From: an uncultured Mobiluncus sp. | GTDB taxonomy: Bacteria; Actinomycetota; Actinomycetes; Actinomycetales; Actinomycetaceae | Assembly (NCBI RefSeq): GCF_947087965.1 | Contig: NZ_CAMUES010000005.1 | Location: 1-64,000, forward strand | Length of the DNA: 64,000 bases | Reading direction: 5' to 3' | In this document: positions 35,295 through 43,890 of the stretch, piece after piece | How the letters are laid out: the number at the start of each line of letters is the position of its first letter | How positions within the stretch are numbered: the stretch's first letter is position 1 | Program-made: the position numbers and the translations under genes | Notes under the pieces: model-generated | What the model was told of the DNA's origin: nothing | What the model saw: only the letters and a program-made list of their open reading frames with translations | Databases searched by the model: none

Positions 35295-36437
35295 CTAAAT
35301 GCTGGTGCGGATGGGCATAATCAGGTAGCGGAACGTCAGGTTATCCTCGCCCGTTTCTTCCTTTTGACCAGTAATGACCACGGGTTTCGCCTCATCTTTG
35401 AATGACAGGCGCGCATAGGGTTCATCGATGGCGCCCAGGCCTTCCAGCAGCATTCGCGAGTTGAAAGATACCGCGATGTCCGGGCCGTTCAGCAGGGCGG
35501 GAATCGTATCACTTGCGCTGTTCTCACCGCCGTTGCCCGCCAGGAACTCTAGCTGACCGGAGGTAAAGCGCAGGGAAATCTGTTGATTAGAGAGGTTCGA
35601 GGACACAATCGCCACGCGCTTGGCCGTTTCGATGAACTGATCGACCTGGACCACGGCCGTAACATTAATCGGTTCAGGGAACAGACGGCGCACGTCAGGA
35701 TAATTTCCGTCGTTAATCTGGGATGTAAACACCCGACCGTTCGCGGCCAAACCAATCAAGGAAGCGGGACTGTTGGCTGAACCCACCGCGATTTCGACAT
35801 CGCCGGCGGTAGCAATGTTCTTTGCCGCATCGCTCAAGTTCTTGGCTTTCACCACCAGGTCTTGATTACCGCCCTGACCACCGGCCCACGGCATTTCCTT
35901 TAACGCCATCCGGTAACGGTCTGTCGCCAAGAGATAGAGCTTGTCCGGGCGCACCTCCAAGGAAATGCCCGTCAACAGCGGCAACGTTTCATCACGAGAG
36001 GCGGCCACCGCGACTTGTGAAATGGAATGAGCAAAAGCGGCGGCATCGACCTTCCCGACACTTTCGGGCAACTGCGGCAGAGGCGGGTATTCCTCAGAAT
36101 GCATCATGATGAGGTTTTGTTTGAAAGAACCGCAGGTGATGTGCAGGTAGTTGTCCTCTGTAGCGAAGGTCACCAGGTCAGCTCGAGTCGGCAAGGCTCG
36201 TGCCGTTTCGCTGAGCAGTTTGCCGTCTACTACCGCCACACCGGGCTCAGTGACATCTTCGGCCGCGACCGTCACACGGGAAGAAACTTCGTAATCATAG
36301 GAGGAAAACTCGACCCCGTCCTCTCGTGCTTCGATGCGTACCCCGGAGAGCACCGCCACCGCCGGACGAGGTGAAATGGACCGGGAACTCCATGCCACAG
36401 CTTCTGCCAAAGTGTCGCGTCTCAACACGAGTTCCAT
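35295..36437 (-). CDS. dnaN: DNA polymerase III sliding clamp, beta subunit
   Basis: A 380-residue protein of three similar domains that dimerises into the ring clamp for polymerase. Visible family features are the start MELVLRRDTLAEAVAWSSR, the central LLTGISLEV/LLATDRYRMAL segment, and the end TFRYLIMPIR. The ATG has a GGGAGGAA site six to seven bases upstream. It is separated from dnaA by a 744-base spacer that probably holds the origin. Confidence 0.98.
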   Translation of the reverse strand: MELVLRRDTLAEAVAWSSRSISPRPAVAVLSGVRIEAREDGVEFSSYDYEVSSRVTVAAEDVTEPGVAVVDGKLLSETARALPTRADLVTFATEDNYLHITCGSFKQNLIMMHSEEYPPLPQLPESVGKVDAAAFAHSISQVAVAASRDETLPLLTGISLEVRPDKLYLLATDRYRMALKEMPWAGGQGGNQDLVVKAKNLSDAAKNIATAGDVEIAVGSANSPASLIGLAANGRVFTSQINDGNYPDVRRLFPEPINVTAVVQVDQFIETAKRVAIVSSNLSNQQISLRFTSGQLEFLAGNGGENSASDTIPALLNGPDIAVSFNSRMLLEGLGAIDEPYARLSFKDEAKPVVITGQKEETGEDNLTFRYLIMPIRTSI

Positions 36438-37181
36438 GAAATTCCTCCCAAATGCTAAATGTTGTTATACAAACTCTAACCCAAAACCGCATAGTTGAGT
36501 ACTCCCGTAGTTTGCCGAATTTGCTACCACGGGCACGAGATTCACGAGCCCCGACGATTCTTTGATGAAGGCAGAGAGGCGCAAAATAATTTAAAAAATA
36601 ATTACCTACATAACCGGTGTGAATTCTGTGTAAAACCCGATTTTGCTAGGTGGGAGTTCGGAATCACAAATCTGTAGTTCAGTTGATAACCTTCGGGATA
36701 AAATCAGCGGGCCTGTGGATGAAATGCTGTCCACATTTTCTTCCACAGGCAATCCCCGAAAAATCCCGTTCTCATCCCCAGCCTTGTCCACACCCGGTGG
36801 TTTGGACTGGATTTCAGGTGTGGGAGACGTCTGAAGTGGGGTTTTGTGCCGTTCCGTTCGGGGTCGCGGGGGAGGACCCTAGCGACATCGAGGGAGCACC
36901 CTCCCCCATCGCGTCTCCGCTTCGCTCTCGCCGCGATAGGGCCCCCTCCCCAGCGTCGTACGGGTTCCTCCCCTCGCTCCCCTCCCGGTTCCCGGCGTTT
37001 GTTTAGTGAAAGTAACACAAGGCTCGACAGATTCCCCGCGACCTTAAACCGGTATACCGTAACTACACTCCATACCTCCCCGTGACCTTGAGAAATACTT
37101 TCCGCAACGACCTTGTGCACAAAAAAATGCGGCCGAGGTGAGAGAAACGTGAGGCGAGAAACTGTTGGAAAACAGCTGGAA
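36438..37181. other. dnaA-dnaN spacer, probable oriC
   Basis: This is the usual actinobacterial oriC position. It holds DnaA-box-like 9-mers: TTGTCCACA at 36784-36792, CTGTCCACA at 36727-36735, TCATCCACA on the minus strand at 36714-36722, and TTGTGCACA at 37113-37121. A run of A and T at 36583-36600 (AAAATAATTTAAAAAATA) is a candidate unwinding element. No perfect TTATCCACA was seen here. A G+C-rich segment at about 36860-36995 is described separately. No gene is convincing. Confidence 0.65.
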
Positions 37182-38636
37182 CTAGGATTCGCGGGTGGCG
37201 CGGCGCACCGCATCGGAAATGTCGGAAACCGACTTAAACGTTTGGGTGTCTTCCTTCATGGAGGCTGCGACCTTTTTATTGGCGTGCATGACGGTCGTGT
37301 GATCGCGACCCCCGAAAGCGGCTCCGACCTGGGGAAGTGACAAATCAGTCAGTTCCCGGCACAGGTACATAGCGATTTGACGCGGCCCCACCACGGTGCG
37401 CGAGCGGTTCGCCGAGAGCAAGTCCTCGGACTTCAACGCAAAATATTGGGCGGTGCAGTCAATAATCATCTCTGGAGTGATTTCTTTGGCGCCCTTGCCG
37501 GTCATCAAGTCGCGAATCGCCAGTTTTGCGGTTTCAATGGTGGCGGGGACGTGGTTCAGCGACCAATACGCTGTCACTCGAATCAACGCACCTTCCAAAG
37601 CACGAATGTCCGAATCGACGTTAGACGCGATGAACTCCGCCACATCGTCGGGCATCTGCAGGTTTCCGGCCTGGGCTTTTCGGCGCAAAATCGCGATGCG
37701 CGTCTCTAGACTGGGGGGCTGAATATCCGCCATCAAACCCCACTCCAGGCGGGAACGAACCCGTTCTTCAAACCCCTTCAGCTCCTTGGGAGCCACATCA
37801 GACGTGATGACGACCTGTTTTTGCGCGGTGTGCAGCGTATTAAAAGTGTGGAAGAACTCCTCGAGGGTTTGTTCTTTGCCGGCTAGGAACTGAATGTCGT
37901 CGATGAGCAGGAAGTCGACTTCTCGGTAGCGAGCCTGGAAATCGGCGAAAGTCTGGGAGGCGATGGCGTTGATGAACTCGTTGGTGAACTCCTCGGAGGA
38001 AATGTATTTCACCTTCGATTCGGGATATAGCTCCAGGGCGTAGTTACCGATGGCGTGCAACAGGTGGGTTTTGCCCAATCCCGGACCGCCATAGATAAAC
38101 AGCGGATTGTAGGCTTTTGCCGGTGAGGCAACGACCGATTCCGCGGCCGCAGCGGTAAACGAGTTCGAAGAGCCGATGACGAAAGAGTCGAAAGTGTAGG
38201 TCGGGTTTAGTCCCGTGTTCGAGTCGATGTGCAGGACTTGGTGGCTTTCCCCAGGTTCCCACACGGGTGCAGCGGGGGCGCTCGGCTGGACGGGCAGGGG
38301 TTGGACGGATTCATAAGTTTGGGGTGCGGGCACCACGTTGCCTAGGTTTTCGTCCACCGTCACAATCAGGTTGTTAATGGGGCGATTCAAGACCTCACCA
38401 AAAGTCGTTGTAAACAGTTCGTAGTATTTCGACTCAATCATGGTCTTGACGTCGTTGCTGGATACCGCTAAAACTGCCGCGTCCCCGGATTCTCCCAAAC
38501 CTTTGGATTGGCGAATGAGCGCTAAATCAAAGTCCCCAATCTTGCCTGAAGCACTGAGATTTTGTAGTGCTTGGGCCCAAAAATCGGTTGGTCCAAGGTC
38601 AGCGTTAGCTCCGCTTTCCCAGGCCGCATTGTCCAC
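37182..38636 (-). CDS. dnaA: Chromosomal replication initiator protein DnaA
   Basis: A 484-residue initiator. The AAA+ domain has Walker A GGPGLGKT (183-190), Walker B LLIDDIQF and the start NPTYTFDSFVIG. Domain IV carries the DNA-binding signature GGRDHTTVMHA. The start is chosen at GTG 38636 because GAGGAG lies at 38646-38651 with 9-base spacing, and the protein then opens directly into domain I (DNAAWESG...TDFWAQALQ). A longer frame from GTG 38723 would add 29 residues, but it starts on a DnaA box and lacks a ribosome site. Domain II is a Pro-rich linker (about 103-135). Confidence 0.97.
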   Translation of the reverse strand: MDNAAWESGANADLGPTDFWAQALQNLSASGKIGDFDLALIRQSKGLGESGDAAVLAVSSNDVKTMIESKYYELFTTTFGEVLNRPINNLIVTVDENLGNVVPAPQTYESVQPLPVQPSAPAAPVWEPGESHQVLHIDSNTGLNPTYTFDSFVIGSSNSFTAAAAESVVASPAKAYNPLFIYGGPGLGKTHLLHAIGNYALELYPESKVKYISSEEFTNEFINAIASQTFADFQARYREVDFLLIDDIQFLAGKEQTLEEFFHTFNTLHTAQKQVVITSDVAPKELKGFEERVRSRLEWGLMADIQPPSLETRIAILRRKAQAGNLQMPDDVAEFIASNVDSDIRALEGALIRVTAYWSLNHVPATIETAKLAIRDLMTGKGAKEITPEMIIDCTAQYFALKSEDLLSANRSRTVVGPRQIAMYLCRELTDLSLPQVGAAFGGRDHTTVMHANKKVAASMKEDTQTFKSVSDISDAVRRATRES

Positions 38637-38715
38637 GGTAAGTATCTCCTCGGCAGTTGCTTTTATCCAGATAAAACTGAATAAATCTTGCCACTCTTTG
38701 GTGGAATCCACAAAG

Positions 38716-38736
38716 TTATCCACAACCTGTGGACAA
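38716..38736. promoter_or_regulatory. DnaA box pair upstream of dnaA
   Basis: A perfect TTATCCACA (38716-38724) and an inverted TTGTCCACA (38728-38736, minus strand) face each other three bases apart. A weaker TTGTCCACG at 38629-38637 overlaps the dnaA start. They probably mediate autoregulation or belong to the origin. Confidence 0.75.
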
Positions 38737-38831
38737 AGTTACAACCATGTAACTCCGTAATGAGGTGCAGTTACATCCACGTTTTCCAATTATTTCCGGG
38801 CCAATCCGCTCGGTCGGACTTTTGCGCTAAT

Positions 38832-38860
38832 TTGCAACGAACCTGTTACCTGGGCTAAAT
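38832..38860 (+). promoter_or_regulatory. Possible rpmH promoter
   Basis: TTGCAA (38832-38837) and CTAAAT (38855-38860) are 17 bases apart, about 65 bases before the rpmH start. Confidence 0.4.
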
Positions 38861-38926
38861 TGGAGCTTCGTCTTATGACTTAACTGCGGCTCGGGATTAC
38901 CCGGGATTATTTTTCAGGAGAAAAAA

Positions 38927-39064
38927 GTGACTAAGCGGACTTATCAGCCCCATAATCGTCGCCGCGCCCACAAGCACGGCTTCCGTAATCGTATGGCCAC
39001 CCGTGGGGGACGGGCGGTTATTAGCGCTCGGCGTCGCCGCGGCCGGAAGCGTCTGGCGGTCTAA
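38927..39064 (+). CDS. rpmH: Ribosomal protein L34
   Basis: A 45-residue basic protein starting at a GTG (TKRTYQPHNRRRAHKHGFRN...) and ending RRGRKRLAV. This is the complete L34 family sequence, a component of the large ribosomal subunit. A CAGGAG site lies about six bases upstream. It is divergent from dnaA and starts the conserved rpmH-rnpA-yidD-yidC cluster. Confidence 0.97.
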   Translation: MTKRTYQPHNRRRAHKHGFRNRMATRGGRAVISARRRRGRKRLAV

Positions 39065-39074
39065 GCCCAAGCTA

Positions 39075-39482
39075 ATGCTGGCCAAAGCAAACCGGCTGAC
39101 TCGCGCCCAGGACTTTCGCCTAGCAATGCGCGAGGGGTGCCACGCTCACGGCCCTAACCTGGTGTTCCATCAATATGTCGGAATGGGAGATGAACCGGCT
39201 CGCATCGGTTTCGTTGTAGCCAAGCGGTTTGTAAAGCACGCTACCGGACGTAATCTCATTAAGCGCCGTTTGCGCCACCTGGTGCGCGATCGCCTGGTGG
39301 AGTTTCCGGCGGGTTCTCTAAATGTGTTTTATGCCAAAGCCGGCATTGCTGAGGCGGATTATTCGCAGCTGGACAAGCAAGTCGGGACGGTGTTGCAAAA
39401 GATGGCCCGTAAACGCCACCAGGTTTCACTCGGTTCGCCGCATCCCGGTTCGTCAAGTTTCCAGCACGGTAATGGCCGGTAA
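39075..39482 (+). CDS. rnpA: Ribonuclease P protein component
   Basis: A 135-residue basic protein that binds the RNase P RNA and helps mature tRNA 5' ends. The signature GRNLIKRRLRHLVRDRL is near residues 58-74, after the core IGFVVAKRFVKHA. The ATG at 39075 is chosen because the residues before it in the open frame derive from the rpmH coding region. It begins 10 bases after rpmH, and its last 11 bases overlap yidD. Confidence 0.93.
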   Translation: MLAKANRLTRAQDFRLAMREGCHAHGPNLVFHQYVGMGDEPARIGFVVAKRFVKHATGRNLIKRRLRHLVRDRLVEFPAGSLNVFYAKAGIAEADYSQLDKQVGTVLQKMARKRHQVSLGSPHPGSSSFQHGNGR

Positions 39483-39897
39483 AGTTAGGATAGATGCGGT
39501 GTTAACAGGCAAGACATTGTTGCGGTGGGGTTGGAATCTGCCGGCAAACTTGGCACGCTTGCTGATTCACATCTATCAACACACTTTGTCAAAAGCGTTC
39601 GGACCGGTGTGTAAGTATTATCCCAGCTGTTCGCACTATGCGGATCTGGCACTGCAAGTACACGGACTGTGGAAAGGCTCAGCGCTGACCCTGTGGCGGT
39701 TGCTACGGTGCAACCCCTACTCTGACGGTGGCGTGGACTACCCTCCGGTCAAAGGTTCCTGGACTAATCCGTGGACTGAACCTGGCAGCGTCAGCGCCCA
39801 AACTTATGACCTAATGCCCGGTCAAAACTCACTGTGGAGCGCCTGGGTGAGAGGGGAAACTATGGAAATGAAAGAAGGAATGGTGTCATGCTGCTGA
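39472..39897 (+). CDS. yidD: Membrane protein insertion efficiency factor YidD
   Basis: A 141-residue protein. The YidD core is clear: LLIHIYQHTLSKAFGP, then CKYYPSCSHYA with its cysteines, then HGLWKGSALTLWRLLRCNPY and DGGVDYPP. YidD is a small membrane-associated protein that helps YidC-dependent insertion. The C-terminal 40 residues extend beyond the usual length of about 80-100. The ATG at 39472 lies in the end of rnpA, and the 3' end overlaps yidC, so the three genes are translationally linked. Confidence 0.93.
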   Translation: MAGKVRIDAVLTGKTLLRWGWNLPANLARLLIHIYQHTLSKAFGPVCKYYPSCSHYADLALQVHGLWKGSALTLWRLLRCNPYSDGGVDYPPVKGSWTNPWTEPGSVSAQTYDLMPGQNSLWSAWVRGETMEMKEGMVSCC

Positions 39898-41213
39898 GCC
39901 TGGTCCCGGCTGCTGGGGAAGCCAAATTGTCCCTCTATGATCAGATTTTGTACCCCTTTATGTGGGTGGTGGGCTGGATTTTGCGCGGTGTCCACGAGTT
40001 GCTGGAACTGTTAGGGGTCAAGTCCGGTGCCGGCATTGGCTGGGTACTGGCCATCATTGGGATGACTATCGTGGTGCGCCTCATCATCGTGCCACTGTTC
40101 ATCAAACAGATTAAAGCCTCGCGCGCCATGAGTCTGGCGCAACCCGAATTGACCGCAATCACCAAGAAATATAAGGGCAAGCGCGACCAACAGTCCATGA
40201 TGCGCCAGCAGGAGGAAATGAAAGCCGTGCAAAAGAAGTACGGCGCTTCCATGTCGGCCTCATGCCTGCCCCTTTTGGTTCAGATGCCGGTACTGTTCGC
40301 GCTGTATCGCTTGCTTTACTACATGTCCTCGGTCGCACAAGGGACCATGCCTGAACACGATTCCATCGGGGGGATGGGTCAGGAGCAAGCCAAAGCGCTG
40401 TGGGATTCCACCTTCTTTGGCGAATCGTTGGGTCAGACTATGTTTGGTCCGACATCTACCGTCCAGACCAAGATTGTTATCGGCATTATGGTGGCTTACC
40501 TGGTCGTGACCATGTTTGTGCAGACGGCGTTCCTGTCGATGAAGAATATGAGTGACGAACAGCTGAACTCGGATAACCCGATGGTGAAGTCCACGAAGTC
40601 CATGATGTACTTCATGCCGCTGGTGTACCTGTTCACCGGCCCGGTCGTGCAAGTGGGATTGCTCATTTACTGGGTGACCTCTAACACGTGGAGCTTGGTG
40701 CAGCAGTACTTCATGATTCGGGCCTACCCCACTCGCGGTTCGGCAGCCGCTCGGTGGCGCACAGACGCTCATGAACAGAAATTCGATAAATACCGCGCTG
40801 AGCAGGAAAAACAACTCGAAGCCGAGTTGAAAAAGATTGAGCTGAATGAGGTGGGCCTTAATCAGAAGGGCGTTCAGGTCGCGATGCGGGAAGCCCGGTT
40901 GGCTCATATTCGCCAGTTAGAGAAGCGCCGGATGGAGCTAGGGTTGGACGAAATGAACTTCGGTTCGGTTGACGCCCAGGGTAAAGGTGGCAGGCAGCAG
41001 CGGATGCAGCCGGGTCAGAAGGGTTGGGACGAGTACCGGGCTCAGTTTGATCAAGATAAGGCAGAGGCCGTCGCCGAGGCGGGGCCTGATCCGGACGAAG
41101 TCGGCAAGGATGGCCTGACCGCCAGCCAACGAGCCACCAAACAAGCAGAAAGACGCGCAGCAGAGCGTAAAGCGAAGCAAAAGAAGTCAAAAAAGAAGCA
41201 AGGGAACAGATAG
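39888..41213 (+). CDS. yidC: Membrane protein insertase YidC
   Basis: A 441-residue insertase with five core transmembrane segments of the YidC/Oxa1 type: WVLAIIGMTIVVRLIIVPLF, then the cytoplasmic loop with KQIKASRAM, then LPLLVQMPVLFALYRLLYY, and two later spans near MVAYLVVTMFVQTAF and PLVYLFTGPVVQVGLLIYW. The C-terminal 150 residues are polar and very basic at the end (KQKKSKKKQGNR), as in proteins that contact the ribosome. The start at 39888 is supported by GAAGGA eight bases upstream. It lies inside the end of yidD. Confidence 0.96.
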   Translation: MLLSLVPAAGEAKLSLYDQILYPFMWVVGWILRGVHELLELLGVKSGAGIGWVLAIIGMTIVVRLIIVPLFIKQIKASRAMSLAQPELTAITKKYKGKRDQQSMMRQQEEMKAVQKKYGASMSASCLPLLVQMPVLFALYRLLYYMSSVAQGTMPEHDSIGGMGQEQAKALWDSTFFGESLGQTMFGPTSTVQTKIVIGIMVAYLVVTMFVQTAFLSMKNMSDEQLNSDNPMVKSTKSMMYFMPLVYLFTGPVVQVGLLIYWVTSNTWSLVQQYFMIRAYPTRGSAAARWRTDAHEQKFDKYRAEQEKQLEAELKKIELNEVGLNQKGVQVAMREARLAHIRQLEKRRMELGLDEMNFGSVDAQGKGGRQQRMQPGQKGWDEYRAQFDQDKAEAVAEAGPDPDEVGKDGLTASQRATKQAERRAAERKAKQKKSKKKQGNR

Positions 41214-41273
41214 ACACGATATTTTCAGGGCAGCACGACGCACGGCGTAGCCTGGGAATCGAGGAGCATAAAC

Positions 41274-41933
41274 ATGAGTGAATCAATGGACGAGTTGGAC
41301 ATTATTGAGGAAGGTACCGAAGTCGTTGCCAATCGCGCCTCCAAAATGGAGCGACTGGAAAACGAAGGTGATTTGGCAGCTGATTATTTAGAGGAACTGC
41401 TGGACATTGTCGATTTGGATGGCGACATCGAGATTGATGTTGAGAACGGACGCGCCTTAGTAGAAATCGTTACCGGGGACACCGAACCGGATCGTCGTTT
41501 GAAGCGGCTCATTGGCCGGCACGGCGAAGTGTTGGAAGCCCTGCAGGAACTGACCCGCCTGGCAGTACAGTCTCAAACCGGGGAACGTTCCCGGTTGATG
41601 CTCGATATTGCCGGTTACCGTTCCAATCGCCGCCTCGAGTTGCGCGAACTCGTGGAGCGCTTGGGTGCGCAGGTCCAGGAAACTGGCGAGCCGGTCCAGC
41701 TCAATCCTATGAATCCGTTTGAACGCAAGGTGTGCCACGACAAGGCCGCGGAAATGGGTTTGTATTCCGAATCCGAGGGCATAGCCCCCAACCGCTATGT
41801 CGTTCTGTCGCTTGACGAAGGCGATGATGAGGACTACGAGGACGAGCCTTTTGACGATTTGGACGCTGAAGCCCAGACCCCGGACGATGAAGTTCTCAAC
41901 GATGACTCGGACGTTTCGGCTGACGAAGCTTAA
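41274..41933 (+). CDS. KhpB/Jag RNA-binding protein (KH and R3H domains)
   Basis: A 219-residue cytoplasmic RNA-binding protein. A KH domain occupies about residues 45-115, with the loop IGRHGEVLEALQELTRLAV. The R3H domain follows, with NPFERKVCHDKAAE (about 143-156). The N-terminus and the C-terminal 45 residues are acidic. Proteins of this family pair with KhpA and affect cell elongation and division; the gene regularly follows yidC, as here. Confidence 0.93.
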   Translation: MSESMDELDIIEEGTEVVANRASKMERLENEGDLAADYLEELLDIVDLDGDIEIDVENGRALVEIVTGDTEPDRRLKRLIGRHGEVLEALQELTRLAVQSQTGERSRLMLDIAGYRSNRRLELRELVERLGAQVQETGEPVQLNPMNPFERKVCHDKAAEMGLYSESEGIAPNRYVVLSLDEGDDEDYEDEPFDDLDAEAQTPDDEVLNDDSDVSADEA

Positions 41934-41961
41934 CCGTTAGAGGCTCGCAGAGAGACTGACC

Positions 41962-42642
41962 GTGACAGATTCAGCTGAGGATGAGCTGGCCCAGGACACC
42001 CAGGGTGAGATTCAGCTCGAGCCGGAGCCGGAGGGCCTGGCTGATGTCTTTGATACCAGCGCCGAACAGATGCGCTACTTTGCAGACCTGCTCAGCCACG
42101 AAGGCTTGGAGCAGGGTTTGCTGGGACCGCGCGAGGCTGGTCGTATCTGGAGTCGCCACCTTTTGAACTGCTGGGTACTCAGCGAGTTTTTGCCTGAGGG
42201 TGTGCAGGTCGCTGATGTCGGTTCGGGAGCGGGTTTGCCCGGTTTGGTGCTGGCTATCGGTAGACCGGATTTGAGTATGACATTGATTGAGTCCATGGCC
42301 CGGCGCTGTGAGTGGTTGCAGTTTTGCGTGGAAGAACTCGGTCTGGATAACGTGCGGATTCGTAACGCTCGTGCTGAGGACCTTCGCGGGAAACAAGCGT
42401 TTTCCTATCTGACGGCGCGGGCGGTCGGCAACCTTTCGACACTGCTGGGCTGGACGGCGCCGCTGGTGAAAAAGCACGGCACGATGCTGTTCTTAAAAGG
42501 CGCCTCGGTCGAATCAGAGATAGACAAAGCGAAAGCCAACTACGTGTTTGCAAAACAAAAGGTATCCCTGCCCGAGGTGCTCACCGTTTCCACACCTTTG
42601 ACCGGAGAACCAACCCGCGTGGTGCGGCTGGCTAAGAAATAA
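41962..42642 (+). CDS. rsmG: 16S rRNA (guanine-527-N7)-methyltransferase RsmG
   Basis: A 226-residue S-adenosylmethionine-dependent methyltransferase. The cofactor site VADVGSGAGLPGLVLAI lies at about 80-96, with the preceding RIWSRHLLNCWVL segment and the later LTARAVGNLSTLL stretch typical of GidB/RsmG. It methylates G527 of 16S rRNA; loss gives low-level streptomycin resistance in other bacteria. It starts at a GTG, 28 bases after jag, and a parS site follows six bases beyond the stop. Confidence 0.95.
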   Translation: MTDSAEDELAQDTQGEIQLEPEPEGLADVFDTSAEQMRYFADLLSHEGLEQGLLGPREAGRIWSRHLLNCWVLSEFLPEGVQVADVGSGAGLPGLVLAIGRPDLSMTLIESMARRCEWLQFCVEELGLDNVRIRNARAEDLRGKQAFSYLTARAVGNLSTLLGWTAPLVKKHGTMLFLKGASVESEIDKAKANYVFAKQKVSLPEVLTVSTPLTGEPTRVVRLAKK

Positions 42643-42647
42643 GCAAT

Positions 42648-42663
42648 TGTTTCACGTGAAACA
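42648..42663. other. parS centromere site 1
   Basis: TGTTTCACGTGAAACA, a perfect 16-base palindrome identical to the bacterial parS consensus, between rsmG and parA. ParB would bind here. Confidence 0.97.
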
Positions 42664-42827
42664 TTTTGCTCCGGCGTTATCCTGCTCTGTTTTGGGGCCA
42701 ATGGGAGGACAAATGTGAGGCATTTTTGTGTCATCGGTTTGTTTAATTTGCTCCGAACATAGCCGGTTGGCCCGCTTGGTTGACCTGTGAAAACATTTGT
42801 CAACCGGCGCAACCACGCGGAATACCT

Positions 42828-42847
42828 TGTGGACAAGGTGTGGATAA
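42828..42847 (-). promoter_or_regulatory. DnaA box pair upstream of parA
   Basis: On the minus strand, TTGTCCACA (42828-42836) and a perfect TTATCCACA (42839-42847) lie in tandem, 69 bases before the parA start. They may let DnaA affect parAB transcription. Confidence 0.65.
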
Positions 42848-42915
42848 GTTTTCGGCAATCTTGAATTTTTTCGTGGTCACCCATGAAGTAGACTGGAAGG
42901 AAAGAAGGGAGTTTT

Positions 42916-43887
42916 ATGGTGGCAGAAAACGAACGGCCTAAGGTCGTAGTCCCCCATCAAATCGAGCGTCCGGATTCCATTCACCGGACCTTGCGTCCGC
43001 GGGTGCCTACCTCCGAGAACGAGACCCCCATCGCTCGTGAACTGCGCAAATCAATGGAGATGCGCCAGGCAATCGCCTCCGAGGATACTCCCCAGTTGCG
43101 TCACAATCACATCGTGGCGGTTGCTAACCAAAAGGGTGGAGTCGGCAAGACGACAACCCTGGTTAATATGGCTATGAGTTTGGCGCAGCGTGGCGTGCAG
43201 GTGCTGGTCATTGACACTGACCCGCAAGGCAACGCTTCGACTGCCTTGGGCATCGACCACCATGTTGGCAACCCCTCACTCTATGATGTTTACACCGGGC
43301 ATTCTACCCTGGCGGAAGTCGCTCAGCCTTGCCCGCAACAGGAATCCCTCTTGGTCGTACCCGCCACCGTGGATTTGGCAGGAGTGGAAATGGAACTGGC
43401 CGATCAGGCGGACCGCAGTTTTTATCTGCGCGAAGCCGTCAAGTCTTACTTGGCGGATAAGTCCGGTTGTTTGGTTTTCATTGACTGTCCCCCTTCGCTG
43501 GGGCTGTTGACCGTCAACGCATTTTGTGCCGCGCATTGGGTCTTAATTCCGGTGCAGGCGGAGTACTACGCCCTGGAGGGAATTTCCCTGCTGACTGATA
43601 CCGTGGGCAAGATTCGCGATGCCTTGAATCCTCACTTGGAAGTGTTGGCCTTCCTCATCACCATGTTTGATAAGCGCACGAATCTGGCTGCCCAAGTCGA
43701 AGCCGATGTGCGCTCGCACTATCCCGAACAGACTTTACCTACCAACATTCCGCGTCAAGTTGCTATCTCCGAAGCTCCCTCCTGGGGTCAGACCGTCATC
43801 ACTTACGAAAAGAATTCGCCAGGTTCGCTGGCTTATCAGATGGCGGCGTTAGAACTGTTGGGGAAATTAGCGGCGAAGGAAAACTGA
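42916..43887 (+). CDS. parA: Chromosome partitioning ATPase ParA
   Basis: A 323-residue ParA/Soj ATPase. The deviant Walker A motif KGGVGKTT is at 73-80, followed by VIDTDPQGNAST and the Walker B region VFIDCPPSLGLL. The N-terminal 65 residues form a polar extension longer than in minimal Soj proteins. With ParB and the parS sites it moves the origin region to the daughter cells. It starts at ATG, and parB follows after three bases. Confidence 0.96.
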   Translation: MVAENERPKVVVPHQIERPDSIHRTLRPRVPTSENETPIARELRKSMEMRQAIASEDTPQLRHNHIVAVANQKGGVGKTTTLVNMAMSLAQRGVQVLVIDTDPQGNASTALGIDHHVGNPSLYDVYTGHSTLAEVAQPCPQQESLLVVPATVDLAGVEMELADQADRSFYLREAVKSYLADKSGCLVFIDCPPSLGLLTVNAFCAAHWVLIPVQAEYYALEGISLLTDTVGKIRDALNPHLEVLAFLITMFDKRTNLAAQVEADVRSHYPEQTLPTNIPRQVAISEAPSWGQTVITYEKNSPGSLAYQMAALELLGKLAAKEN

Positions 43888-43890
43888 CAC

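Noticed and set aside
38637..38723. The longer DnaA N-terminus
   Set aside because: It starts inside a DnaA box without a ribosome site; the GTG at 38636 has a strong one and fits the usual domain I start.
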